From positions 423,844 to 487,843 of the forward strand of contig NZ_QHLZ01000002.1 in assembly GCF_003185915.1 (NCBI RefSeq): a DNA stretch of 64,000 bases, given 5' to 3'. Under the pieces are notes generated by a model, which was not told the DNA's origin, ran no database searches, and saw only the letters and a program-made list of their open reading frames with translations. Below are positions 8,271 through 17,302 of the stretch, piece by piece. The translations under genes were made by a program, and so were the position numbers. Numbering within the stretch: position 1 is the first letter of the stretch; every line of letters begins with the position of its first letter. Source of the stretch: Arthrobacter psychrochitiniphilus (GTDB taxonomy: Bacteria > Actinomycetota > Actinomycetes > Actinomycetales > Micrococcaceae).

Positions 8271-9383
8271 ATGATCATTGGCGTTCCAGAAGAAGTAAAG
8301 AATAACGAATTCCGCGTGGCCCTCACTACTTCCGGGGTTCATGAACTGGTCCGTAACGGGCACACCGTGCTGGTCCAGAACGGGGCCGGAACTGGTTCAG
8401 GTATCAGTGACGCCGAGTTTGCCTTAGCTGGCGCGGAACTCCTTGGGGATCCCGGTGAGATCTGGGCTCGCTCTGAGATAGTGGTCAAAGTCAAGGAACC
8501 CGTCAGCAGCGAATACGGCTACTTCCGCAAGGGGCTGGTGCTGTTTACGTATCTGCACCTGGCTGCAGAGCCGGAACTAACGCGCGCACTCATGGATTCG
8601 GGGGTCACGGCCATTGCGTACGAGACCGTTCAGGTGGGACGGTTTCTTCCCCTGTTGGCACCCATGTCAGCTGTGGCAGGGCGCCTGTCAGTACAGGTAG
8701 GAGCCCAGTACCTGACTGCCCCGTTTGGCGGAAAGGGCATGCTCTTGGGAGGGGTTCCGGGTGTTCGCCCAGCCAATGTGGCCATCCTGGGAGCGGGGGT
8801 CTCTGGCACCCAGGCCGCGGCCATGGCCATTGGCGCCGGCGCCGACGTGACCATCATGGACATTAACATCCCGCGGTTGCAGGAACTGGATGACGATTAC
8901 CATGGCAGGCTCAAAACCGTGGCCTCTAACACCTTGGAGATCGAGCGATCACTACTGCAGGCAGATCTGGTGATTGGCTCCGTGCTGATTCCCGGCGCCA
9001 AGGCCCCCAAGCTTGTCAGCAATGAATTGGTGTCCCGCATGAAGCCGGGCTCGGTTTTAGTAGACATCGCCATTGATCAGGGCGGCTGCTTTGAAGATTC
9101 CCGGCCCACCACACACGACAATCCCACCTTCACTGTCCACAATTCACTGTTTTACTGTGTGGCAAATATGCCCGGCGCGGTACCCAACACTTCCACCTAC
9201 GCACTGACCAACGTCACCTTGCGCTACGTGGTGGCCCTGGCAAACCGTGGCGTGGCCGCCGCGCTTGACGCCGATCCAGCCCTGCTGGCAGGGCTCAACG
9301 TGGCTGGCGGCTCCATCACGCACCATTCGGTTTCCACGGCACATGGCCTGCCACTGAGCACTGACTGGCGCGTGCTCGTATGA
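8271..9383 (+). CDS. ald: Alanine dehydrogenase
   Basis: 370 residues, the normal length for Ald. N-terminal MIIGVPEEVKNNEFRVALTTSGVHELVRNGH is the AlaDh/PNT signature; VKVKEP holds the substrate-binding lysine, YLHLA holds the catalytic histidine region, and GAGVSGTQAAAMAIGAGADVTIMD is the NAD-binding Rossmann motif. DIAIDQGGCFEDSRPTTHDNPTF is the conserved C-terminal signature. It catalyses reversible NAD-dependent deamination of L-alanine to pyruvate and ammonium in the cytosol. GTGAGGA lies about 11 bases upstream of the ATG as ribosome-binding site. It is probably transcribed alone, since 52 bp separate it from the HTH gene. Confidence 0.96.
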   Translation: MIIGVPEEVKNNEFRVALTTSGVHELVRNGHTVLVQNGAGTGSGISDAEFALAGAELLGDPGEIWARSEIVVKVKEPVSSEYGYFRKGLVLFTYLHLAAEPELTRALMDSGVTAIAYETVQVGRFLPLLAPMSAVAGRLSVQVGAQYLTAPFGGKGMLLGGVPGVRPANVAILGAGVSGTQAAAMAIGAGADVTIMDINIPRLQELDDDYHGRLKTVASNTLEIERSLLQADLVIGSVLIPGAKAPKLVSNELVSRMKPGSVLVDIAIDQGGCFEDSRPTTHDNPTFTVHNSLFYCVANMPGAVPNTSTYALTNVTLRYVVALANRGVAAALDADPALLAGLNVAGGSITHHSVSTAHGLPLSTDWRVLV

Positions 9384-9403
9384 GGCTTCATCGCCGCAGT
9401 TAG

Positions 9404-9435
9404 GGGCTCGTGGGCTCGTGGGCTCGTGGGCTCGT
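9404..9435. repeat. Four tandem copies of an 8-bp repeat
   Basis: GGGCTCGT is repeated four times without interruption in the 253-bp gap between ald and the lipoprotein gene. It is non-coding and of a size prone to slippage. I see no other defined signal in this gap apart from the lipoprotein RBS. Confidence 0.8.
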
Positions 9436-9636
9436 GACCATCCTGCGACGTGGTTGCAGTTGAACGCCTGTTGCCTTGCGCTCCTTTATTCGCACCGTGG
9501 GCTGACGTAGCGTGATTTGTAGAGATACTGCTTGCCAAAAGCGTGGCTGCCAGAAAAAAGTGGCGGCTCAGAAACGCGGCAGCTCAGAAGCGGTGTGCAA
9601 GCATCGCATCCACCTACGTCTCATCGGGAGGCCGTC

Positions 9637-10269
9637 ATGAGGACATCATCAGCTCTGGTACTTTTGGCAGGAATCGTCCTGGCATTGGGAGGATGCACGG
9701 GAGGCAACCGGGGCGGCTCAGCAAGCCCGGCGGCCAGCGACACAGCCGCCAGCAAAACGGCCACCTCCTCCCCCACTTCAAGCCTGAGCACCTCAAGCAC
9801 TGGTGGGATTGGGGCACCAAGCCAGGATCCGGCGTCGTCCTCGACACACGCAACAGCTGCGCCCACCACGGCAACCTTGAGCCTGTACTTCATCGCCGAG
9901 CACGATTCCGGCGTCTCTGGACCGGCGGTGGGCTGCGGGGATAGTGCGGTTGCCGTAAAAAGCGCGCCCGTAACTTATACGGACCCCGTCCAGGCGGCGC
10001 TGCAAACACTTCTCGATAACCATTCGAAGAGCTACGGACAATCAGGTCTGCTCAATGCTCTCTGGCAATCTGCTGTTGCGGTGTCCTCAGTTGAGCGGTC
10101 GGGGACAAGCATTACGGCCCACCTCACGGGCACCTTGGTGATGGGCGGGGAATGTGACATCCCGCGGGTGGAAGCGCAACTTCTACTCACCGCCAAGCAG
10201 GCCGCCGGAGCACCTGTGGCGATCACACTCAATGGGCAACCGCTCAGCGCGGCACTCAGCCTGAAGTAG
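9637..10269 (+). CDS. GerMN-like lipoprotein
   Basis: 210 residues from the ATG at 9637, preceded by GGGAGG. The frame is open to 9532 but only the later start gives a signal peptide. MRTSSALVLLAGIVLALGGC is a lipoprotein signal with lipobox LGGC, followed by about 60 Ser/Thr/Ala-rich linker residues and then a domain from about residue 80 (ATLSLYFIAEHDSG...VKSAPVTYTDPVQAALQTLLD...LLNALW...VSSVERSGTSITAHLTG) that follows the GerMN (spore germination/sporulation lipoprotein) pattern. It is presumably anchored on the outer face of the membrane; its role in a non-sporulating actinobacterium is unknown. Neighbours give no functional hint. Confidence 0.75.
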   Translation: MRTSSALVLLAGIVLALGGCTGGNRGGSASPAASDTAASKTATSSPTSSLSTSSTGGIGAPSQDPASSSTHATAAPTTATLSLYFIAEHDSGVSGPAVGCGDSAVAVKSAPVTYTDPVQAALQTLLDNHSKSYGQSGLLNALWQSAVAVSSVERSGTSITAHLTGTLVMGGECDIPRVEAQLLLTAKQAAGAPVAITLNGQPLSAALSLK

Positions 10270-10328
10270 CGCGCACTAAAGAAAAACTTTTGATGCCTAT
10301 TTAGCAACATTGGTTATATCCTGAGCAC

Positions 10329-11639
10329 GTGAACACTTCAGCCTCCGACGCCTACGCCGCCGAAACCCTGTCCGAAGAAGCCGTCGACGCCCTGACGCGA
10401 GCCTCCGCCAGCACACTGCCCCCGGGCGCGCACAGGCATGAAGCCCTGCTCTCTGCCCGGGCTGCCAACATCAAGCAATCAGCCGTCCGGGATGTTTTCG
10501 AAATTTCCATGCAGCCGGGCCTGGTGTCCTTGGCCGGAGGCAACCCTTACCTGCAGTCACTGCCGCTGGATCGGCTGGCCGCTTCGGCGTCCGCCATCAT
10601 TGCCACGCACGGTCTGGAGGCCCTGCAATATGGCGGCGGGCAGGGCACCTTGGAACTGCGGACCCAAATTTGCCAGGTCATGGCAGCGGAGGGAATTCTC
10701 GATGCCGATCCGGAGAACGTGGTCATCACGGCCGGATCGCAATCCGCGCAGGACGTGGCGGCGAAGGTTTTTTGCGATCCAGGCGATGTCATCTTGATCG
10801 AGGATCCCACCTACGTTGGCGCACTGAACACTTTCGAGGCGTACGAAGTTGACGTACAGCCAGTGATTGGCGATGAGCACGGCATTGTCCCTGCACTGCT
10901 GCGGGAGCGCATTGCCGCGTTACAGGCCGAGGGCAAGCGCATCAAGCTGCTCTACACCATCCCGAACTTCAACAACCCCTCCGGCGTCATGCTGGCACGG
11001 GAACGGCGCCAGGAAATTGTAGATATATGCCGTAAAGCAAATATCTTGGTACTGGAAGATAATCCCTACGGGCTCTTGAAGTTCGACGGCGTTCTCCCGG
11101 AGCCCCTGCGTGCGGCCAACGCTGAAGACGTGCTGTACTTGGGCTCGTTCTCCAAGATTTTTGCACCGGGGCTGCGCATTGGCTGGGCCCTGGTCCCGGC
11201 ACATTTGAAGCAGCGCTTCTACCTGGCTAGCGAGGCCGTGACCCTATGCCCGCCCACCTTCAATCAAATGCTGGTCAGCGACTACCTGAACAACTACGAC
11301 TGGCAGGGCCAGGTCAGCACCTACCGTGCGCTGTACCAGGAGCGCTGCACGGCATTGCTGCAGGCCTTGGCCGAGTTCATGCCGGACACTGTCTCCTGGA
11401 CCAAACCCGAGGGCGGCTTCTTCGTCTGGCTGAGCCTGCCTGAAGGGATCGACACATACCCGCTGCTGCACAAGGGGATCGATGCCGGTGTGGTGTTTGT
11501 TCCTGGCGCAGCATTCTCTCCCCAGCAAGGCCCCAGCAACAAGCTGCGCCTGGCATTCAGCGCCGTACCTCCGGAAACGTTGCGTGAAGGAGTGAAGCGG
11601 CTGGCTCCAGTTCTGGCCGAGGCGATCGCCGGGGTGTAG
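10329..11639 (+). CDS. PLP-dependent class I/II aminotransferase (2-aminoadipate/LysN-like)
   Basis: 436 residues. Fold-type I aminotransferase without the GntR domain of MocR regulators: ISMQPGLVSLAGGNPYLQSLP, ALQYGGGQGTLELR, LYTIPNFNNPSGVML and the PLP-lysine motif LGSFSKIFAPGLRIGW are visible, and the conserved arginine near the C-terminus is in KLRLAFS. This pattern is closest to 2-aminoadipate or broad-range aromatic/valine-pyruvate transaminases. An N-terminal extension of about 45 residues precedes the domain. The GTG start at 10329 has no good RBS; TATATC eight bases upstream could be a -10 for a near-leaderless mRNA. Substrate cannot be set from sequence alone. Confidence 0.88.
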   Translation: MNTSASDAYAAETLSEEAVDALTRASASTLPPGAHRHEALLSARAANIKQSAVRDVFEISMQPGLVSLAGGNPYLQSLPLDRLAASASAIIATHGLEALQYGGGQGTLELRTQICQVMAAEGILDADPENVVITAGSQSAQDVAAKVFCDPGDVILIEDPTYVGALNTFEAYEVDVQPVIGDEHGIVPALLRERIAALQAEGKRIKLLYTIPNFNNPSGVMLARERRQEIVDICRKANILVLEDNPYGLLKFDGVLPEPLRAANAEDVLYLGSFSKIFAPGLRIGWALVPAHLKQRFYLASEAVTLCPPTFNQMLVSDYLNNYDWQGQVSTYRALYQERCTALLQALAEFMPDTVSWTKPEGGFFVWLSLPEGIDTYPLLHKGIDAGVVFVPGAAFSPQQGPSNKLRLAFSAVPPETLREGVKRLAPVLAEAIAGV

Positions 11640-11681
11640 CGGAGGCCCTGCCCGCAGCCGCCATGTACGGTAGCTACACAG

Positions 11682-11747
11682 AAATGCCGCCGTTTGACGT
11701 AAATGCCCTAGTTTGAACCATGGCATTTACGTCAAACGGCGGCATTT
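11682..11747. terminator. Long perfect hairpin between convergent genes, probable bidirectional terminator
   Basis: Two perfect 26-base arms (11682-11707 and 11722-11747) flank a 14-base loop, and the right arm runs into a T run. Each arm starts and ends with AAATGCC, so the stem also contains an internal direct repeat. The genes on both sides converge on it. The stem is much longer than a terminator needs, which suggests a mobile palindromic element that has taken the terminator role. Confidence 0.8.
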
Positions 11748-11775
11748 TTCACAAGGCGCGGATTTTCTGACCGGT

Positions 11776-13248
11776 TCAGTCCAGCAGGAGTGCCGGCTCT
11801 TCCATGATGGCGGCAACGTCAGCCATGAATCGGGCTGAGAGGTCGCCGTCCACCACGCGGTGGTCGAAGGATCCGCCCAGCGTGGTGATCCAGCGCGGCA
11901 CAACCTCACCATCCACCACCCACGGCTTTTGTTTGATGGTACCAAAGGCCACGATTGCCACCTCGCCCGGGTTGATGATGGGCGTGCCCGTGTCAATGCC
12001 CAGTGCGCCGATGTTAGTGACCGTCAGCGTGCCGCCGGCCATGTCCGCCGGTGCCGTCTTGCCTGACCGCGCGGTTGTGGCCAATCCATTCAACGCAATG
12101 GCCAGTTCCTTTAAGGAAAGGTCCTGTGCGTCCTTGATGTTTGGCACCATAAGCCCGCGCGGCGTGGCTGCCGCAATGCCTAGGTTCATGAAGTGCTTGA
12201 TGATAATTTCATCGCCTGCCCACGTGGCGTTGACGGAGGGGTTGCGTGCGGCGGCCCAGATGACGGCCTTGGCCAGAATCAGCAGGGGGGAAACTCTAAT
12301 GCCCTCGAAATCGCGTGACGCCTTGAGCCGCTTCACAAATTCCATGGTCCGTGAGGCGTCCACATCAACAAAGATGCTGACATGCGGGGCCGAGAACGCG
12401 CTCTCCACCATGGCCTTGGCGGTCGCCTTGCGGACACCCTTGACCTTGATGCGCTCAATGCGAGGGTCATCTTGGCGCGGGTTTTCCACCTTGCCGGTGG
12501 CGGGAGTTGAGGCTGACCAGAACTGGGCTGACTGGCCCGGAGCTGATGCGCCCTGGCCTTCTCCAGCCGCGCGCTGATCTTGGTAGCTGAGCAGATCCTT
12601 CTTGGTCACTTCGCCGCGCACTCCGGAGGCGGAGACCAGACTTAGATCGATACCCAGATCCTTGGCAGCCTTACGCACCGGCGGTTTTGCCAACACGCGA
12701 TTGGATTTTGCTTGCGCCGAGAGCGCAGTGTTTGCCGCCGGGAACTGCGGCTCTGCCTGAGCCGAGACCGGAGCCGAAGATGGGTCCCCATTCGGAGCGG
12801 AAGGGGCCGGGGTGGAAGGGGCTGCAGTGGAAGGGGCTGCAGTGGAATGGGCTGGAGTTTTCCGCGCACGGCGCTTGACGGCGTCAGCCTTGGGTCCAGA
12901 ACCTACCAGCGGCTTTATCTGCTCTGATTCGTTCGGCACCTCGGAGGCGGCGGGGGCCGGACCCTGAGCCTCGGCTGAAAAACCCTTGGAATCACCGGCT
13001 GGCGCCTCAGAGCCAATGGCGATGATGGGTGTTCCCACGTCAACCGTGTCACCTTCAGCAACCATCAGCGCCGCAACTACTCCCGCGTAGGGTGAGGGCA
13101 GTTCAACAAGCGACTTGGCTGTTTCAATCTCCACAATCACGTCATTGACGGCCACAACATCGCCGGCCTTGACCTTCCAGGAGACAATTTCGGCCTCCAA
13201 AAGGCCCTCGCCAACATCGGGCAGCTTAAAGAAATTCTGGGTAGACAT
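11776..13248 (-). CDS. bkdC: Branched-chain 2-oxoacid dehydrogenase E2 (dihydrolipoamide acyltransferase)
   Basis: 490 residues. Domains in order: one N-terminal lipoyl domain with the lipoylated lysine in EIETAKS (Lys45); a Pro/Ala/Ser/Thr linker of about 85 residues; a peripheral-subunit-binding domain at about 180-220 ([18 protein letters not shown]...[12 protein letters not shown]); and a C-terminal catalytic acyltransferase domain ending in [17 protein letters not shown] with the active-site HxxxD. The ETAKS lipoyl context and the E1-alpha/E1-beta partners downstream in coordinate order (upstream in transcription) favour the branched-chain complex over pyruvate dehydrogenase, which is usually a single-chain AceE in actinobacteria. 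It transfers the acyl group to CoA in the cytosolic complex. No E3 gene is in the cluster. Confidence 0.93.
   Translation of the reverse strand: MSTQNFFKLPDVGEGLLEAEIVSWKVKAGDVVAVNDVIVEIETAKSLVELPSPYAGVVAALMVAEGDTVDVGTPIIAIGSEAPAGDSKGFSAEAQGPAPAASEVPNESEQIKPLVGSGPKADAVKRRARKTPAHSTAAPSTAAPSTPAPSAPNGDPSSAPVSAQAEPQFPAANTALSAQAKSNRVLAKPPVRKAAKDLGIDLSLVSASGVRGEVTKKDLLSYQDQRAAGEGQGASAPGQSAQFWSASTPATGKVENPRQDDPRIERIKVKGVRKATAKAMVESAFSAPHVSIFVDVDASRTMEFVKRLKASRDFEGIRVSPLLILAKAVIWAAARNPSVNATWAGDEIIIKHFMNLGIAAATPRGLMVPNIKDAQDLSLKELAIALNGLATTARSGKTAPADMAGGTLTVTNIGALGIDTGTPIINPGEVAIVAFGTIKQKPWVVDGEVVPRWITTLGGSFDHRVVDGDLSARFMADVAAIMEEPALLLD
12797..12856. repeat. 15-bp repeats encoding the E2 flexible linker
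   Basis: Four near-identical 15-base units (consensus GTGGAAGGGGCTGCA, phased at 12797, 12812, 12827 and 12842) encode repeated PSTAA-type pentapeptides on the minus strand. They form the mobile swinging-arm linker of the E2 chain and are a likely site of length variation between strains. Confidence 0.8.
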
Positions 13249-13259
13249 GGGAGGCCTTC

Positions 13260-14234
13260 CTAGTATGCGAAGGCGCGGTCCAGCGCCTCCAACATGCGGT
13301 CAATGTCCGGCAAGTAGTGCTCTTCAACTCGGGCTACCGGGTACGGCATATGGAAGCCACCCACGCGGATGGCAGGTGCCTCCAGCGAGTAAAAACAACG
13401 CTCACTGATGCGTGCGGAAATTTCCCCGCCAATGCCACCAAAAGTTGGAGCCTCGTGGGCCACAACCAGGCGGCCAGTCTTCTTCACGGACGCTTCAATG
13501 GTGTCAAAGTCGATCGGGGAGATGGAGCGCAGGTCAATGACTTCCACACTGTGACCATCCTCGGCAGCCGCGTTGGCAGCAGCCAGGGCCACGGGGACCA
13601 GCGGGCCGTAGGCCACAAGGGTGGCGTCGCTACCTTCGCGCACTACATGTGCCTTGAACGGATCCCCCGGGCTCTCCTGCGTATTGACCTCACCCTTGAG
13701 CCAGTAGCGGCGCTTGGGTTCAAAGAAGATCACCGGATCCTTGCACTCAACGGCCTGCTGGATCATCCAGTAGGCGTCATTTGCGTTGGAGGGGGTGATG
13801 ATACGCAGCCCCGGAGTGTGGGCAAAGAGCGCCTCGGGAGATTCAGAGTGGTGCTCAATGGAGCCAATACCGCCACCGTAGGGGATACGGATGACCACTG
13901 GGGCGCTGAGCTGGCCGTCGGAGCGGGTATGAATTTTAGCCAGCTGCGTGGTGATCTGGTTGAACGCCGGGAACACAAAACCGTCAAATTGAATCTCGCA
14001 GATGGGGCGGTGGCCGCGCAAAGCCATGCCCAAGGCGGTCCCAATAATGCCGGATTCCGCCAGCGGCGTGTCCATGACACGGTGGGCGCCAAATTCCTTT
14101 TTCAGGCCTTCCGTCACACGGTAGACCCCGCCCAGAGAACCAATGTCCTCACCCATGAGGAAGCTCTTGGGATCATTGGCAAGTGTTGCGCGCAGACCTT
14201 CGTTGATGGCCTTGGCAATGGTCATTGTGCTCAT
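13260..14234 (-). CDS. bkdB: Branched-chain 2-oxoacid dehydrogenase E1 component, beta subunit
   Basis: 324 residues, the standard E1-beta length. Transketolase-type pyrimidine-binding domain: [35 protein letters not shown] with the conserved MGEDIG glutamate that activates [21 protein letters not shown], and [16 protein letters not shown] with the His-His pair typical of E1-beta. The C-terminal domain carries [16 protein letters not shown]. It pairs with BkdA to form the TPP-dependent decarboxylase. The start codon overlaps the bkdA stop in an ATGA, so the two subunits are translationally coupled at equal stoichiometry; the E2 gene follows 11 bp later. Confidence 0.95.
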   Translation of the reverse strand: MSTMTIAKAINEGLRATLANDPKSFLMGEDIGSLGGVYRVTEGLKKEFGAHRVMDTPLAESGIIGTALGMALRGHRPICEIQFDGFVFPAFNQITTQLAKIHTRSDGQLSAPVVIRIPYGGGIGSIEHHSESPEALFAHTPGLRIITPSNANDAYWMIQQAVECKDPVIFFEPKRRYWLKGEVNTQESPGDPFKAHVVREGSDATLVAYGPLVPVALAAANAAAEDGHSVEVIDLRSISPIDFDTIEASVKKTGRLVVAHEAPTFGGIGGEISARISERCFYSLEAPAIRVGGFHMPYPVARVEEHYLPDIDRMLEALDRAFAY

Positions 14235-15466
14235 GCTGCGCCGCCCTGGGTCTGCGAATTCTCGGTATTTTCCTCAGCAAAGGACGCCTCATAGTTTTCA
14301 AACCAGGCCAGCTCTTCGGCCACCAGAGGGTGGGCCTGCGCATAGACCGTGGCAAACTTTTGGCGAATATCCGCCCCACCCATCGCCAATGTGGCGCGGC
14401 GGACATGGGCAGCCAGCTCGTCGCCGTCGTTTGTTACCTGTTCAAAGAACGCCTCATCAGCCAATCCTGCGGCACGCAGGTACGTTTCTAGCCGGTCCAA
14501 TGGGTCCCGGGTTTTCCACAACTCTTCTTCAGCACTCATACGGTATTTGGTGGGGTCATCGGCCGTGGTGTGTGCGCCCACGCGGTAAGTGGAGGCTTCG
14601 ATGAATACGGGGCCATGGCCATCGCGGGCATGCTCCAGCGCCCATCGGGTCACGGCGTAGACGGCCAGAACATCGTTGCCGTCAACGCGAACGCCCGGGA
14701 TGCCATATCCGGCAGCGCGGTTGACCAGCGGAACCTTGGACTGAACCTCGAAGGGAACGGAGATAGCCCAGTTGTTGTTTTGGCAGAAAAATACCACGGG
14801 GGCGTCGTAGGAAGCGGCGAACACCATGGATTCGTGAACGTCACCCTCACTGCTGGAACCGTCACCAAAGTAAGCCACCACGGCGGCCGGCTCGGTTGTG
14901 GGGTCAGCTGCCAGATCGCGCGAGATGCCCATCGCATAGCCCACTGCGTGCAATGTCTGCGCGGCGAGCACCAGCGTGTAGAGATGGAAGTTGGTCTCGC
15001 GAGGATCCCAGCCGCCATTGGAAATGCCCCGGAAGAGCTTCAAGAGATCTGCCAAATCCAAGCCGCGCGTCAACGCCACCCCGTGCTCACGGTACGTGGG
15101 GAAGGCATAATCGGCCTTGTTCATGGCACGGCCGGAACCAATTTGGGCGGCTTCTTGGCCAATAACAGGAACCCACAGGGCCAGCTCACCTTGCCGCTGG
15201 AGGGCGGTTGCTTCCGTGTCGAAACGGCGCACGATTGCCATGTCGCGGTAGAAACCACGCACAACTTCAGGGTCCAGCTTCTCAATGTAAGGGCTAAAGG
15301 TGGCGTCGTGATGAATGGCGCCATGCTCATCAAGGAGCTGGACTGCCTCATCTGGGCCCACTGTGGCTGCGCGCAGGACGCCGGCTGAGGTCCCCGCTTG
15401 TGGGCGCGTCGATGCCTGGGCACTGGTGCGCGAATTGCCTGTGTCAGCTTGCTGGGCGGTGCCCAT
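14231..15466 (-). CDS. bkdA: Branched-chain 2-oxoacid dehydrogenase E1 component, alpha subunit
   Basis: 411 residues. The TPP-binding motif is YFGDGSSSEGDVHESMVFAASYDAPVVFFCQNNNWAIS (GDG...NN), and the phosphorylation-loop region VEASTYRVGAHTTADDPTKYR matches E1-alpha of branched-chain complexes. About 40 low-complexity residues (QADTGNSRTSAQASTRPQAG) precede the domain. It decarboxylates the 2-oxoacids of valine, leucine and isoleucine in the cytosol, feeding branched fatty-acid primers and catabolism. GAGGAG five bases upstream supports the ATG at 15466. It is the first gene of the bkdABC operon; a 42-bp dyad sits 62 bp upstream. Confidence 0.95.
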   Translation of the reverse strand: MGTAQQADTGNSRTSAQASTRPQAGTSAGVLRAATVGPDEAVQLLDEHGAIHHDATFSPYIEKLDPEVVRGFYRDMAIVRRFDTEATALQRQGELALWVPVIGQEAAQIGSGRAMNKADYAFPTYREHGVALTRGLDLADLLKLFRGISNGGWDPRETNFHLYTLVLAAQTLHAVGYAMGISRDLAADPTTEPAAVVAYFGDGSSSEGDVHESMVFAASYDAPVVFFCQNNNWAISVPFEVQSKVPLVNRAAGYGIPGVRVDGNDVLAVYAVTRWALEHARDGHGPVFIEASTYRVGAHTTADDPTKYRMSAEEELWKTRDPLDRLETYLRAAGLADEAFFEQVTNDGDELAAHVRRATLAMGGADIRQKFATVYAQAHPLVAEELAWFENYEASFAEENTENSQTQGGAA

Positions 15467-15527
15467 GCTGTCTCCTCGTCTGCCAAACCCAGGGCTTCAA
15501 GCGCCCCGCCTCGACTCGTTGGTACCG

Positions 15528-15569
15528 ATATATGCCACCTACGGAATGCATTCCGGGGGGCGCATATAT
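15528..15569. promoter_or_regulatory. 42-bp nested dyad upstream of bkdABC, candidate operator
   Basis: Two inverted repeats share one centre (15548.5): an inner perfect 14-mer CGGAATGCATTCCG at 15542-15555 and outer arms ATATATGC (15528-15535) and GCATATAT (15562-15569). The arrangement lies in the 163-bp bkdA upstream region and suggests binding of a dimer of dimers, for example an Lrp/BkdR-type or TetR-type regulator. No regulator gene is adjacent. Confidence 0.6.
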
Positions 15570-15629
15570 ATACGTTTTCGATTTACAACTGTATCGGTAG
15601 AGCCCGGCAAAACCTGCCTTTGTTAATCG

Positions 15630-16748
15630 CTAGGAACGCCGTGGCTCTTTTGTATAGGAAGCACAGATTTCAAGGAATCGTGTGTTTGCTGCCGTTTCCC
15701 CGATGCTGACCCGCACGCCCTCATCACCAAAGGCCCTCAATGAGAGGCCGTGGCTCTGTGCCAATGTTGCAAACTCTTGACTATTGGCACCCAATGCCAG
15801 CCACACAAAGTTGCCCTGGGCATCGGGAATCTCCCATCCCAGTTTCTCCAGGCCCGCCACAACGCGGTCACGTTCCTCCACCAGGCTTTGTACTCTTTCC
15901 ACAACCTGGTCATTGTTTTCCAGCGAGGCGACCGCTGCGGCTTCTCCGATTCCGGAGACGGCAAACGGTGTTGCGGCGGCGCGCAAATATTGGCTGATCC
16001 AAGGCTGTGAAATTGAATATCCAACCCGCAACCCAGCCAGCCCATGCGCCTTGGAGAATGTCCTAAGGGCAATCACATTGGGGTACTTACGGTACAAATC
16101 CAGGCCACTGACGGCATCTTCCGCACGGACAAACTCCTGGTAGGCCTCGTCGATGACTACTACGACGTCTTGGGGAATGCTACGGATGAACTCTTCTGTT
16201 TCCTCCGTACGCAGCACGGTGCCGGTGGGGTTGTTGGGCGTGCACAACAGCACTACCTTGGTGTTGTTGGTGACGGCGCCAGCCATTGCTTTGAGATCGT
16301 GGCTGCCATCAGCGCGGACCGGGACCTGAATACTCTTGGCGCCGGCAAGCCCAACAGAAATGGGGTAAGCCTCGAAGGACCGCCACGCGTAGACAACCTC
16401 GTCCTGCACGCCGTTCTCATTTTGTCCAGCAAAGGCCGCAAGGATCTGATCCAGCGCCCCGAGACTTCCTGTGCCTGTGACAATGTCATCAGCTGACACG
16501 TTCAAGAATGCGCCGAGCGCCGTGCGTAGTCCAGTGCTACTCGGGTCCGGGTAACGGTGGACATCCGTGGCGTTGCGGATCGCGTCCAGAACTGCAGGGA
16601 CCGGACCTAGCGGGTTTTCATTGGAAGACAATTTGAAGCTTTCCAGCCCAGGGACGTCTTCCGGCGGCTTTCCCGCAGCGTATTTAGGCAGGCGGGCAAC
16701 TACAGGGCGAGGCCGCACCGAAGAATTGGCAGCATTCATCTCAGTCAT
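15630..16748 (-). CDS. hisC: Histidinol-phosphate/aromatic aminotransferase (HisC family)
   Basis: 372 residues from the ATG at 16748, which has a leaderless-type -10 (TACGCT) 7 bases upstream; longer in-frame starts lack support. Fold-type I aminotransferase of the HisC/Pat branch: RLPKYAAGKPP, KLSSNENPLGP, RYPDPSSTGLRTALG, LLCTPNNPTGTV, VVIDEAYQEFV and the PLP-lysine motif RTFSKAHGLAGLRVGY. It converts histidinol phosphate, or phenylalanine/tyrosine in the Pat variant, to the matching oxo compound. It is not in a his cluster, so an aromatic transaminase role next to the bkd operon is at least as likely. It runs in the same direction as bkdABC, 163 bp upstream. Confidence 0.85.
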   Translation of the reverse strand: MTEMNAANSSVRPRPVVARLPKYAAGKPPEDVPGLESFKLSSNENPLGPVPAVLDAIRNATDVHRYPDPSSTGLRTALGAFLNVSADDIVTGTGSLGALDQILAAFAGQNENGVQDEVVYAWRSFEAYPISVGLAGAKSIQVPVRADGSHDLKAMAGAVTNNTKVVLLCTPNNPTGTVLRTEETEEFIRSIPQDVVVVIDEAYQEFVRAEDAVSGLDLYRKYPNVIALRTFSKAHGLAGLRVGYSISQPWISQYLRAAATPFAVSGIGEAAAVASLENNDQVVERVQSLVEERDRVVAGLEKLGWEIPDAQGNFVWLALGANSQEFATLAQSHGLSLRAFGDEGVRVSIGETAANTRFLEICASYTKEPRRS

Positions 16749-16755
16749 ACCCCCA

Positions 16756-16761
16756 AGCGTA
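16756..16761 (-). promoter_or_regulatory. -10 element, leaderless promoter of the HisC-like gene
   Basis: Minus-strand TACGCT, 7 bases before the ATG at 16748. The same hexamer with 6 bases of spacing precedes the Pth2-like gene. Confidence 0.5.
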
Positions 16762-16860
16762 GCGGCCGAGGGGCCCCACGCGAGCGGAGTGAGCCCGGGG
16801 AGGGTGCTAGAAAAGGATTCATTGCAGCCGTCTGCTGCTGGACTATGTAACCATGGGGAC

Positions 16861-17289
16861 ATGCGACGATTCATCATTCAAGTAGTCATCAACGCCGTTG
16901 GGCTGTGGCTTGCCAGCTGGATCCTGCCCGGCATGCACATCGCGTCCGCAGCGGTTCTTGAGTCCAATTTGGGCGGACCCGAAGGCACTGCGGCTACCGT
17001 CAATACGGTCTTGGGGTATTTGTTTATCGGCCTGGTATTTGGGGTAGTTAATGCGCTGGTGAAACCGATTGTGAAACTGCTGTCTTTACCGGTGACTATT
17101 TTGACATTGGGTTTGTTCACGATCGTTATCAACGCTGCCATGTTGTGGCTGACCGCTTGGCTAAGTAGTTATACTCCGGTCGATTTCAGCATTGATGACT
17201 TCTTCTGGACAGCCATCTTCGCCGCGCTCATCATCAGCGTGGTGTCCATGCTGACTGGGAACCTGAGAAAGTACGATACTCGGCACTAA
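16861..17289 (+). CDS. Phage-holin-family (4-TM) small membrane protein
   Basis: 142 residues from the ATG at 16861. Four hydrophobic segments: FIIQVVINAVGLWLASWILPG, TVNTVLGYLFIGLVFGVVNALV, PIVKLLSLPVTILTLGLFTIVINAAMLWLTAWL and FFWTAIFAALIISVVSMLTGNL. The KPIVKLLSLPVTILTLGLFTIVINA motif is the hallmark of the Phage_holin_4_2 family (PF04020), widespread as single genes in bacterial chromosomes and not evidence of a prophage. Function unknown. The frame continues upstream to 16567 inside the divergent hisC-like gene, but the sequence there is that gene's antisense. Confidence 0.85.
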   Translation: MRRFIIQVVINAVGLWLASWILPGMHIASAAVLESNLGGPEGTAATVNTVLGYLFIGLVFGVVNALVKPIVKLLSLPVTILTLGLFTIVINAAMLWLTAWLSSYTPVDFSIDDFFWTAIFAALIISVVSMLTGNLRKYDTRH

Positions 17290-17302
17290 GAACTTCCTGC
17301 CT

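Noticed and set aside
16861..17289. Prophage remnant because of the phage-holin-family protein
   Set aside because: This family is common as an isolated chromosomal gene, and there are no other phage genes nearby.
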